Shown here: piece by piece, positions 45,779 through 56,436 of the stretch | Layout: the number at the start of each line of letters is the position of its first letter | How positions within the stretch are numbered: position 1 is the stretch's first letter | Assembly (NCBI RefSeq): GCF_000153805.1 | Contig: NZ_DS022298.1 | Coordinates: forward strand, 8,616-72,615 | Reading direction: 5' to 3' | Source: Synechococcus sp. BL107 | Lineage (GTDB): Bacteria > Cyanobacteriota > Cyanobacteriia > PCC-6307 > Cyanobiaceae | Length of the DNA stretch: 64,000 bases | Program-made: the position numbers and the translations under genes | Notes under the pieces: model-generated | The model's input: the letters and a program-made list of their open reading frames with translations, nothing else | Databases searched by the model: none | Told to the model about the DNA's origin: nothing

Positions 45779-45800
45779 CCCACGCTGCGTCACAGCCTTC

Positions 45801-46547
45801 ATGACGGCCACGGCTCCCTCTAAGGAAACAATTCTCGTGGTCGATGACGAGGCCTCGATCAGAAGGATTCTGGAAACCAGACTCTCCATGATTGGGTACA
45901 ACGTCGTGACCGCCTGCGACGGCACGGAGGCCCTGGAGTTGTTTCCCAACTGCATGCCCGACCTGGTGGTGCTCGACGTGATGATGCCAAAGCTTGATGG
46001 CTATGGCGTTTGCCAGGAACTCCGCAAGGAATCGGATGTTCCGATCGTGATGCTGACAGCCCTCGGCGATGTCGCCGACCGGATCACCGGCCTTGAGCTC
46101 GGGGCTGACGACTATGTGGTGAAACCATTCAGCCCGAAAGAGCTAGAAGCGAGGATCCGCTGCGTTCTTCGCCGGGTTGAGAAGGAAGCGATCGCCGGGA
46201 TACCCAACTCCGGTGTGATTCAGGTATCCGACCTACGCATCGACACCAACAAACGCCAGGTGTTTCGCAACGACGAGCGCATCCGGCTCACGGGCATGGA
46301 ATTCAGCCTGTTGGAACTCCTGGTGAGTCGCTCAGGAGAACCGTTTAACCGTGGCGAAATTCTCAAAGAAGTCTGGGGTTATACCCCTGAGCGCCACGTT
46401 GATACTCGTGTGGTTGATGTTCATATCTCCCGGCTTCGTTCCAAACTGGAAGATGATCCCGCCAACCCTGAGTTAATCCTCACGGCTCGCGGTACCGGCT
46501 ACCTGTTCCAGCGCATCATCGACTCCGTTGCTTCCGAAGGACCCTGA
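45801..46547 (+). CDS. rpaB: Response regulator RpaB (Ycf27)
   Basis: 248 aa from the ATG at 45801. OmpR-type: receiver with D59 (VVLDVMMPKLDG) and YVVKPFSPKELEARI; DNA-binding domain with RLTGMEFSLLELLVSRSGEP and HVDTRVVDVHISRLRSKLED. The RCVLRRVEKE and IDTNKRQVFRNDERIRL linker is typical of RpaB. RpaB, with the kinase NblS, controls high-light and photosystem genes through HLR1 sites and is generally essential. plsX starts inside its last 20 bp. Confidence 0.93.
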   Translation: MTATAPSKETILVVDDEASIRRILETRLSMIGYNVVTACDGTEALELFPNCMPDLVVLDVMMPKLDGYGVCQELRKESDVPIVMLTALGDVADRITGLELGADDYVVKPFSPKELEARIRCVLRRVEKEAIAGIPNSGVIQVSDLRIDTNKRQVFRNDERIRLTGMEFSLLELLVSRSGEPFNRGEILKEVWGYTPERHVDTRVVDVHISRLRSKLEDDPANPELILTARGTGYLFQRIIDSVASEGP

Positions 46548-47835
46548 TTCCTCCCGGGCCCCTGAGCCCCGGAGCAAGAGCACAAGACCGCGTGCCATCC
46601 GCCGTCTTGTGATTTGGTACCGGCGGAACTCCGCCGTGACCACAATTGTTGATGGTGCGGCCAGCTCAGCGTCTGCAGCAGGAACCGTTGCAGGGACTGT
46701 TGTTTCTGGTGCCGGCACTGTTGCGAGCAGCGTTCTTCAGCCCTTGGTGTTTGATCCTCTTCGCCGCCTGCAGGGTGGGAATGATGAAAACGACATCAAA
46801 GACGAAGATCGCCTTTGGGTCGCTGTTGATGGCATGGGAGGCGACAATGCCCCTGGTCCCATTCTTGAGGGATGCCTCCAGGCGATTGAGCGCCTGCCCT
46901 TAAAAATTCGGTTTGTTGGCGAGCAGGATCGGGTGCGCGCTGCAGCAGCCGATCTAGAACTTGAAGCCACCTTGGAAAGAGCTCAAGCATCAGGCCACTT
47001 GGAGTTAGTGCCGAGCGGCCCCTCTATCGGCATGGATGACGAAGCGACGGCCGTTCGCCGAAAACGCGATGCAAGCATCAACGTGGCGATGGACCTAGTG
47101 AAGCAAGGTCGTGCCACGGCGGTTTACTCCGCCGGCAACTCCGGAGCTGTCATGGCTTCTGCAATCTTCCGTCTTGGACGACTCAAAGGAATCGACCGGC
47201 CTGCCATTGGCGCCTTGTTTCCCACCAAAGACCCTGGACAACCAGTACTGGTGCTTGATGCGGGGGCCAACATGGATTGCAAACCAACCTATCTGCATCA
47301 ATTCGCCCTGCTCGGAAACATCTACAGCCGAGATGTTCTTCAGGTTGAAAAACCGAGGGTTGGTCTTCTCAACATCGGAGAAGAGGAGTGCAAAGGGAAC
47401 GAACTCTCTTTGAAAACCTTCGAACTGCTTAAAGAGGAGTCCAGGCTCAACTTCGCCGGCAATTGCGAAGGCCGCGATGTGTTGTCGGGTGAATTTGACG
47501 TGGTGGTTTGCGATGGTTTTACCGGCAATGTGCTCTTGAAATTCTTGGAGTCGGTGGGCAGCGTTTTGCTCGGTGTTTTGAAGGCAGAACTTCCTCGAGG
47601 ACGTCGCGGCAAGGTGGGGTCAGCGTTTCTGATCAGCAACCTCAAACGCATCAAAAAACGCCTTGATCACGCCGAACACGGCGGAGCTCTTCTCTTGGGA
47701 GTGAACGGCATCGCCGTGATCGGGCACGGCAGCAGCAAGGCTCTTTCTGTCGTGAGTGCCCTACGCATCGCCCATTCGGCCGCAAGCCATGGCGTTATGG
47801 ACGATCTGGCTGCATTGCAGAGCGGCTGTGATTGA
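46528..47835 (+). CDS. plsX: Phosphate acyltransferase PlsX
   Basis: 435 aa from a TTG at 46528. The catalytic part begins only at about residue 97 with LWVAVDGMGGDNAPG and includes SIGMDDEATAVRRKRDASIN and AVYSAGNSGAVMASAIF. PlsX makes acyl-phosphate from acyl-ACP, the first step of phospholipid synthesis. The 95-residue N-terminal extension contains a basic stretch and an Ala/Gly/Val-rich segment (about 43-72) that could lie on the membrane. The start is tentative; a shorter product from a later start is possible. It couples to fabH by a TTGA overlap. Confidence 0.93.
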   Translation: MLPKDPDSSRAPEPRSKSTRPRAIRRLVIWYRRNSAVTTIVDGAASSASAAGTVAGTVVSGAGTVASSVLQPLVFDPLRRLQGGNDENDIKDEDRLWVAVDGMGGDNAPGPILEGCLQAIERLPLKIRFVGEQDRVRAAAADLELEATLERAQASGHLELVPSGPSIGMDDEATAVRRKRDASINVAMDLVKQGRATAVYSAGNSGAVMASAIFRLGRLKGIDRPAIGALFPTKDPGQPVLVLDAGANMDCKPTYLHQFALLGNIYSRDVLQVEKPRVGLLNIGEEECKGNELSLKTFELLKEESRLNFAGNCEGRDVLSGEFDVVVCDGFTGNVLLKFLESVGSVLLGVLKAELPRGRRGKVGSAFLISNLKRIKKRLDHAEHGGALLLGVNGIAVIGHGSSKALSVVSALRIAHSAASHGVMDDLAALQSGCD

Positions 47836-48881
47836 CTGACGCCAACTTGGATCCCACCGCTTTGGTCGAGCCGCTCCACAACACCAGCGGTGTGTTGCTC
47901 CGGGGAAGCGGGAGTGCCACCCCAACGCGATCGATCAGCAATGACGAATTGGGCAAACGCGTGGACACCAACGATGCGTGGATCCGCAGCCGGACTGGCA
48001 TTGCCGCTCGTCGGGTGGTGGGTGCCGATGAATCCTTAGGAGAACTAAGTGGTTTGGCGGCAGAGCGAGCCCTTGAAATGGCGGGCTGGCAAGCGGACAG
48101 CCTCGACTTGATCGTGCTGGCCACTTCAACCCCCGACGATCTTTTCGGTTCCGCACCGCGTCTGCAAGCCCGCATTGGGGCCGTCAATGCCGTGGCCTTT
48201 GATCTCACCGCGGCCTGCAGTGGGTTTTTATTTGGTCTCGTTACCGCAGCTCAGTACATCCGCAGCGGTGCCATGCGCCGCATCTTGGTTGTCGGTGCTG
48301 ATCAACTCAGCCGCTGGGTGGACTGGGATGACCGTCGATCCTGTGTGCTCTTCGGGGATGCCGCAGGAGCACTTGTGATGGAAGCCTCGACCGACGGCAA
48401 AGACGATCTAGAAGGATTTTTATTGCGATCGGACGGAAGTCGGGGTGGAGTCTTACAACTTCCGCAGGTGACAGAACGACGCGAACTGATCGGAGACGCC
48501 AGCCATCAACGCGGTGGATTTGAACCAATCCAAATGAACGGCCAAGAGGTCTACAAATTCGCAGTGCGGGAAGTGCCAGCAATCCTTGCGTCGTTGCTTA
48601 ACAGCACTGGAACTAGCCCAGAAAACATCGACTGGTTGTTGCTGCATCAAGCCAACCAACGCATCCTTGATGCGGTCGCCGAGCGCTTCAAGATTCCCAA
48701 CGAACAAGTGCTCAGCAACCTCGCCGCCTATGGCAACACCTCTGCTGCGACCATTCCACTCATGCTGGATGAAGCCGTCCGCGATGGTCGTATCCATCCG
48801 GGGCATCGCATCGCCAGCAGTGGCTTCGGTGCAGGGTTGAGTTGGGGAGCAGCGCTTCTGCAATGGAGCGGGCCCGCCTAA
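47832..48881 (+). CDS. fabH: 3-oxoacyl-ACP synthase III
   Basis: 349 aa, TTG start overlapping the plsX stop. It condenses acetyl-CoA with malonyl-ACP to start fatty-acid synthesis. Active-site Cys in DLTAACSGFLFG, His in LLHQANQRI and Asn in AAYGNTSAATIP form the FabH triad. The GFGAGLSWGAALLQW tail is typical. The operon continues with fabD after 28 bp. Confidence 0.95.
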   Translation: MTDANLDPTALVEPLHNTSGVLLRGSGSATPTRSISNDELGKRVDTNDAWIRSRTGIAARRVVGADESLGELSGLAAERALEMAGWQADSLDLIVLATSTPDDLFGSAPRLQARIGAVNAVAFDLTAACSGFLFGLVTAAQYIRSGAMRRILVVGADQLSRWVDWDDRRSCVLFGDAAGALVMEASTDGKDDLEGFLLRSDGSRGGVLQLPQVTERRELIGDASHQRGGFEPIQMNGQEVYKFAVREVPAILASLLNSTGTSPENIDWLLLHQANQRILDAVAERFKIPNEQVLSNLAAYGNTSAATIPLMLDEAVRDGRIHPGHRIASSGFGAGLSWGAALLQWSGPA

Positions 48882-48909
48882 TCTCCGGCACTATCTGCGT
48901 TGATCAACG

Positions 48910-49806
48910 ATGGCAATCGCCTGGGTGTTCCCTGGTCAGGGCTCGCAGAAAGTGGGCATGGCCGATCCTCTTCTCAGCTTGAGCGGGGCCAATGAACGGT
49001 TTAGCCAGGCTTCAGAGCTGCTCGGACGCGATCTACTCGCTATCTGCCAGGGAGACAGTGGCCGTGGGGAGGGTCCAGATGACCTCAACGACACCCGAAA
49101 CACCCAACCAGCTCTCTTTGTCATCGAGTCGCTTCTGGTCGACAATTTGATCCAGCAGGGCCGAGATGCCTCTTTGGTTGCTGGTCATAGCCTGGGAGAA
49201 CTCGTGGCTCTCTATGGGGCAGGGGCCTTCAACTTGGAGACAGGCCTCCAGCTCATGAAGGTGCGTTCAGAGCTCATGGCTGCAGCTGGTGGGGGCGCCA
49301 TGACAGCGGTGATTGGTTTTAACCGAAACCAGCTGGAGGAGCTTGTGGGTTCAACGGAAGGTGTAAGCATCGCGAACGACAACAGCGACGCCCAAGTGGT
49401 GATTTCTGGTCGTCCCGATGCCGTTGCAGCGGTCAGCGAACAACTCACCTGCAAACGTGCCATCCCCCTCGCGGTATCGGGAGCCTTCCACTCGCCGTTC
49501 ATGGCAGAAGCGGCACAGCAATTCTCAGCCACTCTGGATGCCATGGCCTTTCACGACACCAGCATCCCGGTGTTGAGCAACTGCGACCCTCGTGCCACCA
49601 ACACAGGGAGCGAACTGAAAGACCGGCTTAAACAACAGATGACCACAGGTGTGCGCTGGCGAGAAACCATGGCAGCCATGACCGAACAAGGCGTCGACAC
49701 CCTGGTGGAAATCGGCCCCGGCAACGTGCTCAGCGGTCTGGCGAAACGAAGCATGAAAGGCGTCACCACAGCACAAATCAGTTCATCGGGTGATCTCGGC
49801 CAATGA
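48910..49806 (+). CDS. fabD: Malonyl-CoA:ACP transacylase
   Basis: 298 aa. VFPGQGSQKVGM oxyanion loop, nucleophile Ser in GHSLGELVALYGAGA, and the C-terminal VEIGPGNVLSGL. It loads malonyl groups onto ACP for fatty-acid elongation. Its stop overlaps the plsC start (ATGA). Confidence 0.96.
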   Translation: MAIAWVFPGQGSQKVGMADPLLSLSGANERFSQASELLGRDLLAICQGDSGRGEGPDDLNDTRNTQPALFVIESLLVDNLIQQGRDASLVAGHSLGELVALYGAGAFNLETGLQLMKVRSELMAAAGGGAMTAVIGFNRNQLEELVGSTEGVSIANDNSDAQVVISGRPDAVAAVSEQLTCKRAIPLAVSGAFHSPFMAEAAQQFSATLDAMAFHDTSIPVLSNCDPRATNTGSELKDRLKQQMTTGVRWRETMAAMTEQGVDTLVEIGPGNVLSGLAKRSMKGVTTAQISSSGDLGQ

Positions 49807-50462
49807 GCAACAGCTCCCAGATCATGTCCACGTCACCGTCGCCAAGCCTCACCTATCGGCTGGTGAGCGGACTCTTGGTTTTCCCCATCTTTCGGGGCCT
49901 CTTCCGGGGATCAACCCATGGCAATGCGAATGTTCCTAAGCAGGGTGCTCTCGTGGTGGCGGCCAACCATGGGTCCCATCTTGATCCTCCAATCCTTGGG
50001 CATGCCCTAGGGCGCCCAGTGGCTTTTATGGCCAAAGCTGAATTGTTTGATGTGCCGTTGCTTGGACGGCTGATTCGAGCCCTTGGGGCTTATCCCGTCC
50101 GTAGGGGTGCCAGCGACAGGGAGGCCATTCGAACCGCAACGGCCACCCTCGAAGCCGGCTGGGCGACGGGGGTGTTCCTCGATGGCACCCGACAGGCCAA
50201 TGGACGGGTGAACGCCCCGTTACCAGGGGCTGCCCTACTCGCGGCACGCAGCGGTGCTCCACTGCTGCCGGTCGCGATTCTCAACAGCCATCGTGCCCTC
50301 GGGAGTCGTCAGTTTTTGCCGCGCCTCGTTCCAATTCAGTTGCGGATCGGCACGCCTATTCCGCCTCCAGTCAGCCGACGTCGTGCTGATCTCGACGCAA
50401 CGACCGCTCTTCTCCAAGAACGCATTAACGCGCTTCTGGACCAGGGTTTGCAGCATCCCTGA
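49803..50462 (+). CDS. plsC: 1-acyl-sn-glycerol-3-phosphate acyltransferase
   Basis: 219-aa PlsC-type acyltransferase forming phosphatidic acid. Block I NHGSHLDPP has the H-x4-D catalytic motif; FLDGTRQANGRV corresponds to the substrate-binding block III; a membrane-associated segment (LVSGLLVFPIFRGLF) precedes. Last gene of plsX-fabH-fabD-plsC, which therefore spans acyl chain initiation to phosphatidate. Convergent with the YdcF gene by 38 bp. Confidence 0.92.
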   Translation: MSNSSQIMSTSPSPSLTYRLVSGLLVFPIFRGLFRGSTHGNANVPKQGALVVAANHGSHLDPPILGHALGRPVAFMAKAELFDVPLLGRLIRALGAYPVRRGASDREAIRTATATLEAGWATGVFLDGTRQANGRVNAPLPGAALLAARSGAPLLPVAILNSHRALGSRQFLPRLVPIQLRIGTPIPPPVSRRRADLDATTALLQERINALLDQGLQHP

Positions 50463-51000
50463 GATCTCGGCCTGTGATGACCCAAGCCATCGCTCGCAGC
50501 CAGTCGCTGATTTGTTTTAAGCGACCCTCCTGCTCGCAATCTGGGGAACAGGCCACGGGCACACCAGTGAGGTGAATTCCCCGACTGCCTGCCACCACCT
50601 GACCCACTGCCATCGATCGGGGTAAATGGTTTTCGCTCGTAACGAGCAGAACATGCTGAATTCCCTCGCTCTGGAGCTCATCAACAAGGGAGGTGAAATT
50701 ACTGAGGGTGTCGCGAGCCCGGTAATCGAGGGTGACCCGCTCAGGGTTCAAGCGTTCCTCCTGCAACAGCCAGGTGGCATATTCCCGATTACTGCCCCCA
50801 CTCACAAGTAAGGGCAACTCCAATTGGCGCGCCAATCGCGCTCCCATCCGCTCTCGATCCACATCACCGCCCAACACAAGAACCAACTCAGGTGCGCGGC
50901 GATTCAACAAAGCGCGCCTGTACGGGGCCATGGGGCCAGGACCGAACAACCAAACCGTCAGGGCAACGCCCAAGACCATGCCTGTCCTTAGGCCTGCCAT
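50425..51000 (-). CDS. YdcF/DUF218 family protein
   Basis: 191 aa from the ATG at 51000, sharing one base with the tsaB stop. One N-terminal membrane segment (LRTGMVLGVALTVWLFG), then the DUF218 core ELVLVLGGDVDRERMGARLA and VLLVTSENHLPRSMAVGQVV. Relatives (SanA, YdcF) are envelope proteins of uncertain role. Downstream of tsaB in the same transcription unit. Confidence 0.85.
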   Translation of the reverse strand: MAGLRTGMVLGVALTVWLFGPGPMAPYRRALLNRRAPELVLVLGGDVDRERMGARLARQLELPLLVSGGSNREYATWLLQEERLNPERVTLDYRARDTLSNFTSLVDELQSEGIQHVLLVTSENHLPRSMAVGQVVAGSRGIHLTGVPVACSPDCEQEGRLKQISDWLRAMAWVITGRDLRDAANPGPEAR

Positions 51001-51623
51001 CAGACCTGGCCGACGGGTGAAGTGGGATAAATCGGCAACACCTCCGACCATGGCATCGCCTTGCCAGCTAAGTGGGCACGGCGCAACAGTTCCAATAAAC
51101 GCAAAACATCGGCGTGAACATCCTCCGCCGCCTCAACGATCGGGCCCAACGAGCGTCCCTTCGCCACCAAAGAAGGTTCCTCGATTTCGTTGACGTCATT
51201 GCCCTCGAGGCAATAACAACCGGCCACCAAGCCTCGACGCGGCAGCTCCCGCGCAATCCAAAACGGCTGACCGCGTTGTTCTTTGGGTAACTGGTTGTGA
51301 AGGCGTGGCGCCATCAACGCAAAGCTGCTGATCCCTAGAAGCGGACAGCGCAACTGTTCGGCCAAGGTTCTGGCCATCACCACCGATAAACGCGTTCCAG
51401 TAAATCCACCGGGGCCGGTCGCAACAGCAAGACCCTTGAAATTGGTCCAACGTTCCCGCGGCACCATCGCCGAAACACGGGTGATCAAGGTGTTGGACAA
51501 ACCACGGCCGTCATCGAACACCTCCACAGCTGAAGTGCCGGTCGACGACGTCGGATCAATCACTGCGACACCAAAGCTCTCCGTGGAGCTATGCAACGCC
51601 ATCAAAAGGGGGTTACCACTCAT
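51000..51623 (-). CDS. tsaB: tRNA threonylcarbamoyladenosine biosynthesis protein TsaB
   Basis: 207-aa ASKHA-fold protein that partners TsaD in t6A37 tRNA modification. LMALHSSTESFGVAVID at the N-terminus, VATGPGGFTGTRLSVVMA (the GPGSFTGxR-type motif) and LLGISSFALMAP are diagnostic. Its ATG overlaps the ycf34 stop (ATGA) and its stop overlaps the YdcF start, making a coupled three-gene unit. Confidence 0.93.
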   Translation of the reverse strand: MSGNPLLMALHSSTESFGVAVIDPTSSTGTSAVEVFDDGRGLSNTLITRVSAMVPRERWTNFKGLAVATGPGGFTGTRLSVVMARTLAEQLRCPLLGISSFALMAPRLHNQLPKEQRGQPFWIARELPRRGLVAGCYCLEGNDVNEIEEPSLVAKGRSLGPIVEAAEDVHADVLRLLELLRRAHLAGKAMPWSEVLPIYPTSPVGQV

Positions 51624-51871
51624 GTAGGAATCGCCTCACCAGGGCGTAGACGCTGCCATCGACCGACTTCAGCCTCAAAGCTGTCGCAAGCCCTGACATC
51701 CCACTCAACCCCCACCTGGCCATCGGGTAAATCCATCACAGAAATATGAATTTTGGGAGCTTTCGGTTCCAGGTCTGGCTCAGCAGAAAGGTGATCAACA
51801 CCATGCTGACGCTCGACTGCGTGATAGGCCTGACAACGGTCGACCCAGCGGCAATCCACGCAGATGCACAT
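51620..51871 (-). CDS. ycf34: Ycf34 family protein
   Basis: 83 aa from the ATG at 51871, with GGAGG immediately upstream. Starts MCICVDCRWVDRCQAYHAVE; the clustered cysteines (C2, C4, C7, C13) fit Ycf34, a cyanobacterial/plastid protein reported to bind an Fe-S cluster and to influence photosynthetic electron flow. The C-terminus KIHISVMDLPDGQVGVEWDV is typical. Longer frames upstream are not coding. Divergent from the CCA transferase gene. Confidence 0.9.
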   Translation of the reverse strand: MCICVDCRWVDRCQAYHAVERQHGVDHLSAEPDLEPKAPKIHISVMDLPDGQVGVEWDVRACDSFEAEVGRWQRLRPGEAIPT

Positions 51872-51902
51872 GCCTCCCAATGTCGACAGAGATTCCATTC
51901 TG

Positions 51903-53099
51903 ATGGCTGACGCTGCTCCCGACGAGCAGGCCCGGCTCTTGCTGAGACAGCTCGATCCAGACGCCTGGCCGATCTCCATCGACCAGCTGCCGGAAGGCAC
52001 AGCTCTCGTGGGCGGTGCTGTGCGTGATGCATTTCTTGGCCGCCACAACCCACATCCCGATCTTGATCTCGTTGTGCGCAGCGATGCTCTACGACACTCC
52101 GCCCGTCTTGCGAAGACTTTCGGGGGCAAGCATGTAGTGCTGGATGAGCAGAGAGACATCGCCCGACTCGTGATCAATGGATGGACCATCGATGTGGCCC
52201 GACAGGAGGGTGATGGCCTTGAAGACGACCTGTGGAGACGTGATTACAGCCTCAATGCCCTTGCTCTCCCACTCCAGCCGCTTGCCCCGCTATGTGACCC
52301 GACAGGAGGCTTAGAAGATCTGAAGCATGGACGCTTGCGCGCTGTACGCGAACAGAACCTCCTCGACGACCCTCTACGCCTTCTAAGAGGCCTGCGGTTT
52401 CTGGCGGAGATCCCTCTGGTGCTCGATGCCCAAACGGGGGAGTGGATCCAGCGACATCGCCAAGCCCTCGTGGTGTCAGCCCCTGAACGCATCCTGGCTG
52501 AACTGCAACGGCTCGTGAAAGGCCCCCATGCAGACCAAGCCCTTCACCTCCTGGAGCAATGGCCATTGCTCCAACCATGGGCCACAACAACACCAACAGC
52601 CGCTTCGTACGACACAACGCTGTTGAACGCCGAGGAGGCGACTATTGCCCTTCCCCTGGCTCGCTTAACAAAGCTCATCAGCGACGACGGCCTCAAGCGG
52701 CTCAAGGCCAGCAAGATGCTGCAACAGCGCTGTGCACGACTGCGCCACTGGGGTCTGCAAGCAAAACAGCAACCTGAGGCCTTACCAGAACAGGAACGAC
52801 TCCAACTGCATCTGGAGCTCGAAGGCGATCTTGCAGCTTTGATCCTTGATCTACCAAAGGAGCTGCAGCCGCAATGGCTGAAACGCTGGCGTGATCCAAA
52901 CGATCCCTTGTTTCACCCAACCATGCCCCTCGATGGAGGCAGCCTTCAAAAAGAACTGGGGTTGTCGGCTGGACCGACCATGGGGAAAGTTCTCGCCCAA
53001 CTTCGCCTTGAGCGAGCCTTTGGACGAATCCAGACTCGCGACGAAGCACTCAAAACGGCCCATCGCCTATGCGCCGAAATTGAGGCGGTCTGTGATTAA
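51903..53099 (+). CDS. CCA tRNA nucleotidyltransferase / poly(A) polymerase family
   Basis: 398 aa from the ATG at 51903; an in-frame ATG at 51864 would overlap ycf34. Class II nucleotidyltransferase: LVGGAVRDAFLGRHNPHPDL with the DLDLVV catalytic Asp pair, DDLWRRDYSLNALALPL, and DPLRLLRGLRFLAEI. It adds or repairs the 3' CCA of tRNAs; consistent with this, the tRNA-Asn in the window does not encode CCA. Confidence 0.9.
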   Translation: MADAAPDEQARLLLRQLDPDAWPISIDQLPEGTALVGGAVRDAFLGRHNPHPDLDLVVRSDALRHSARLAKTFGGKHVVLDEQRDIARLVINGWTIDVARQEGDGLEDDLWRRDYSLNALALPLQPLAPLCDPTGGLEDLKHGRLRAVREQNLLDDPLRLLRGLRFLAEIPLVLDAQTGEWIQRHRQALVVSAPERILAELQRLVKGPHADQALHLLEQWPLLQPWATTTPTAASYDTTLLNAEEATIALPLARLTKLISDDGLKRLKASKMLQQRCARLRHWGLQAKQQPEALPEQERLQLHLELEGDLAALILDLPKELQPQWLKRWRDPNDPLFHPTMPLDGGSLQKELGLSAGPTMGKVLAQLRLERAFGRIQTRDEALKTAHRLCAEIEAVCD

Positions 53100-53154
53100 C
53101 TTTGCATGTGTCAATGATGACAATCGGACACCGACAGATCGCCTCCCCTCCTTC

Positions 53155-53592
53155 ATGAGCATCCGCCTTTACATCGGCAATTTGCCGCAAACCTTTGAAG
53201 AACAGGAGCTTGCGGCTCTTTTGAAAGGCATTGGAGAAGGGATCCGGTTCAAGTCAGTGCTTGATCGAGACACGGGTAGCTGCCGTGGTTTCGGTTTCGC
53301 CAACGTTGACGACCCTAAGGTTGCCGATGCAGTCATCGAGCAACTCAACGGCAAAGAGTTCGGCGGCAGCACCCTTCGTGTTGAGCGTTCCGAGCGCCGC
53401 GAATCTGGCGGTAACAACCGCCGTGGTGGCGCCCCCGCACCAATGGGCGCAGGCCAACCTCAAGTGGCACGCAAAACCGTAAACAAGGTGGTGCATAGCG
53501 ATGCCCCTGGAGAAGGCGCACCCGACCCACGCTGGGCCGGAGAGCTCTCCAAATTGAAAGATTTGCTTGGCAACCAGAAAACAGCCGTTTAG
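53155..53592 (+). CDS. RRM-type RNA-binding protein
   Basis: 145 aa from the ATG at 53155. One RRM at residues 1-82 with RNP2 RLYIGNL and RNP1 CRGFGFANV, then a Gly/Arg/Asn-rich linker (SGGNNRRGGAPAPMG) and a C-terminal helix AGELSKLKDLLGNQK. Cyanobacterial Rbp proteins of this type bind mRNA and respond to cold or localise photosystem mRNAs. The upstream open frame (from 52891) is only a shadow of the CCA gene. A strong terminator follows. Confidence 0.92.
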   Translation: MSIRLYIGNLPQTFEEQELAALLKGIGEGIRFKSVLDRDTGSCRGFGFANVDDPKVADAVIEQLNGKEFGGSTLRVERSERRESGGNNRRGGAPAPMGAGQPQVARKTVNKVVHSDAPGEGAPDPRWAGELSKLKDLLGNQKTAV

Positions 53593-53612
53593 ATCACTTC
53601 CAACACAGATTT

Positions 53613-53645
53613 ATCCTGTCAGGGGAGGCCCTGACAGGATTTTTT
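53613..53645 (+). terminator. Terminator after the RRM gene
   Basis: ATCCTGTCAGGG-GAGG-CCCTGACAGGAT and then TTTTT: 12 perfect pairs with a tetraloop, 20 bp after the stop. Its stem may serve crtB from the other side as well. Confidence 0.93.
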
Positions 53646-53666
53646 ATTCGCGTTTATTTGATTGAT

Positions 53667-54581
53667 TTACCGGAATTGCGCTAGGGCATAGGAACGAGGT
53701 AAATCAAGCAATTTGTACACCTTGCCAACGTAGGCACGTCGATTAAAGACGTCGTAATCAATGCGTTCGATGGCATCCAAAATGCCTCGATACAACCTAA
53801 GAGACGTCCACACTGGCCAGCGAGCATCACCCGAAAGCCAACGAACCCCAGACTCAGAACGAGAGAACCATTCTCTTGCCCGTTCCAACTGGAAAGCCAT
53901 TAACTCACGCCAAGCTTCGTTCAATTTCCCGGCCATCAAATCGGATTCTGAATAACCAAAGCGATCTAAATCTTCCTGAGGAAGATAAATACGACCACGG
54001 CCACGATCTTCACCAACGTCTCGGAGAATATTGGTGAGCTGGTTTGCAATCCCCAAAGCAACCGCCGCATCCGAGGTGTCTGGACTATCACTCCAAGGAG
54101 CCGAGGTATAGGCCTGATCCACACCCATCACGCCTTGGGTCATCAAACCCACCGTCCCTGCGACGCGATAGCAATACAACTTGAGATCTTCAAACGTGGG
54201 ATATCGAGTCCACGTGAGATCCATGCGTTGCCCCTCAATCATGTCGAGGTAAGGCTGAATGTCTTGCGGAAAACGCTCCAGCGTGTCGGCCATGACGGCG
54301 TCGAGATCATTCGACACACGACCGTTAAAAAGATCACGCGTTTGCTGCTCCCAGCAATCCAATCGCTCAGCTAGTTCTTCCACTGAGCGTGATTGCGCCT
54401 CGACGCTATCCATCAATTCATCAGTGCGGCGACACCAGACGTAAATCGCCCAGATCGCCCGACGTTTCTCAAGCGGTAACAGCAGCGTTCCGAGGTAAAA
54501 GGTTTTTGCCCACTCAGCCGTCTCGAGACGACACGCTTCGTAGGCACCGTCGAGGTCCGTGGCCATAGATGCGATTGGCAT
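53667..54581 (-). CDS. crtB: Phytoene synthase
   Basis: 304-aa prenyl-condensing enzyme joining two geranylgeranyl diphosphates to phytoene. First Asp-rich motif DELMDSVEA, second DVGEDRGRGRIYLP, plus RVAGTVGLMTQGVMGVD. ATG at 54581; MATDLDG six codons later is an alternative. It starts 4 bp after the crtP stop, giving a crtP-crtB operon, the usual cyanobacterial order. Confidence 0.95.
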   Translation of the reverse strand: MPIASMATDLDGAYEACRLETAEWAKTFYLGTLLLPLEKRRAIWAIYVWCRRTDELMDSVEAQSRSVEELAERLDCWEQQTRDLFNGRVSNDLDAVMADTLERFPQDIQPYLDMIEGQRMDLTWTRYPTFEDLKLYCYRVAGTVGLMTQGVMGVDQAYTSAPWSDSPDTSDAAVALGIANQLTNILRDVGEDRGRGRIYLPQEDLDRFGYSESDLMAGKLNEAWRELMAFQLERAREWFSRSESGVRWLSGDARWPVWTSLRLYRGILDAIERIDYDVFNRRAYVGKVYKLLDLPRSYALAQFR

Positions 54582-54585
54582 CGCT

Positions 54586-56031
<1,446 letters not shown>

Positions 56032-56088
56032 TTAAGAGAGCCACCACCCCGACCGCTTCTTAAACTTGGCAAACGTCTCCGGTGCGAC

Positions 56089-56436
56089 ATGTCCGACACC
56101 CTGCTGAAGTGCACAACGCGGCATGTACGACTTTTCACCGCACGGGTGGACAACGATGACCTCGTTCCAAGTGCGAATGAACTCACCTTGGACCTCGATC
56201 CAGACAATGAGTTCATCTGGAGTGAAAGCAGCATTTCACAGGTACAGCAACGCTTTAAGCAGCTCGTGGACGCTGCCGCCGGCGGCGAACTCAGCGACTA
56301 CACCTTGCGTCGAATTGGAACGGACTTGGAAGGATTGATCCGGCAACTCCTTCAACGGGGCGAGCTCAGCTACAACCCTGACGCTCGTGTTCAAAACTTT
56401 TCGATGGGCCTTCCACGCACGCCTGAACTGCTGTGA
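56089..56436 (+). CDS. ndhM: NDH-1 subunit M
   Basis: 115 aa from [20 protein letters not shown]; a 23-codon upstream extension is probably the crtP leader. NdhM is a cyanobacterial/plastid-specific peripheral subunit of NDH-1. [20 protein letters not shown] and [12 protein letters not shown] are diagnostic. The stop overlaps the GTG start of the DUF3172 gene. Confidence 0.95.
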   Translation: MSDTLLKCTTRHVRLFTARVDNDDLVPSANELTLDLDPDNEFIWSESSISQVQQRFKQLVDAAAGGELSDYTLRRIGTDLEGLIRQLLQRGELSYNPDARVQNFSMGLPRTPELL

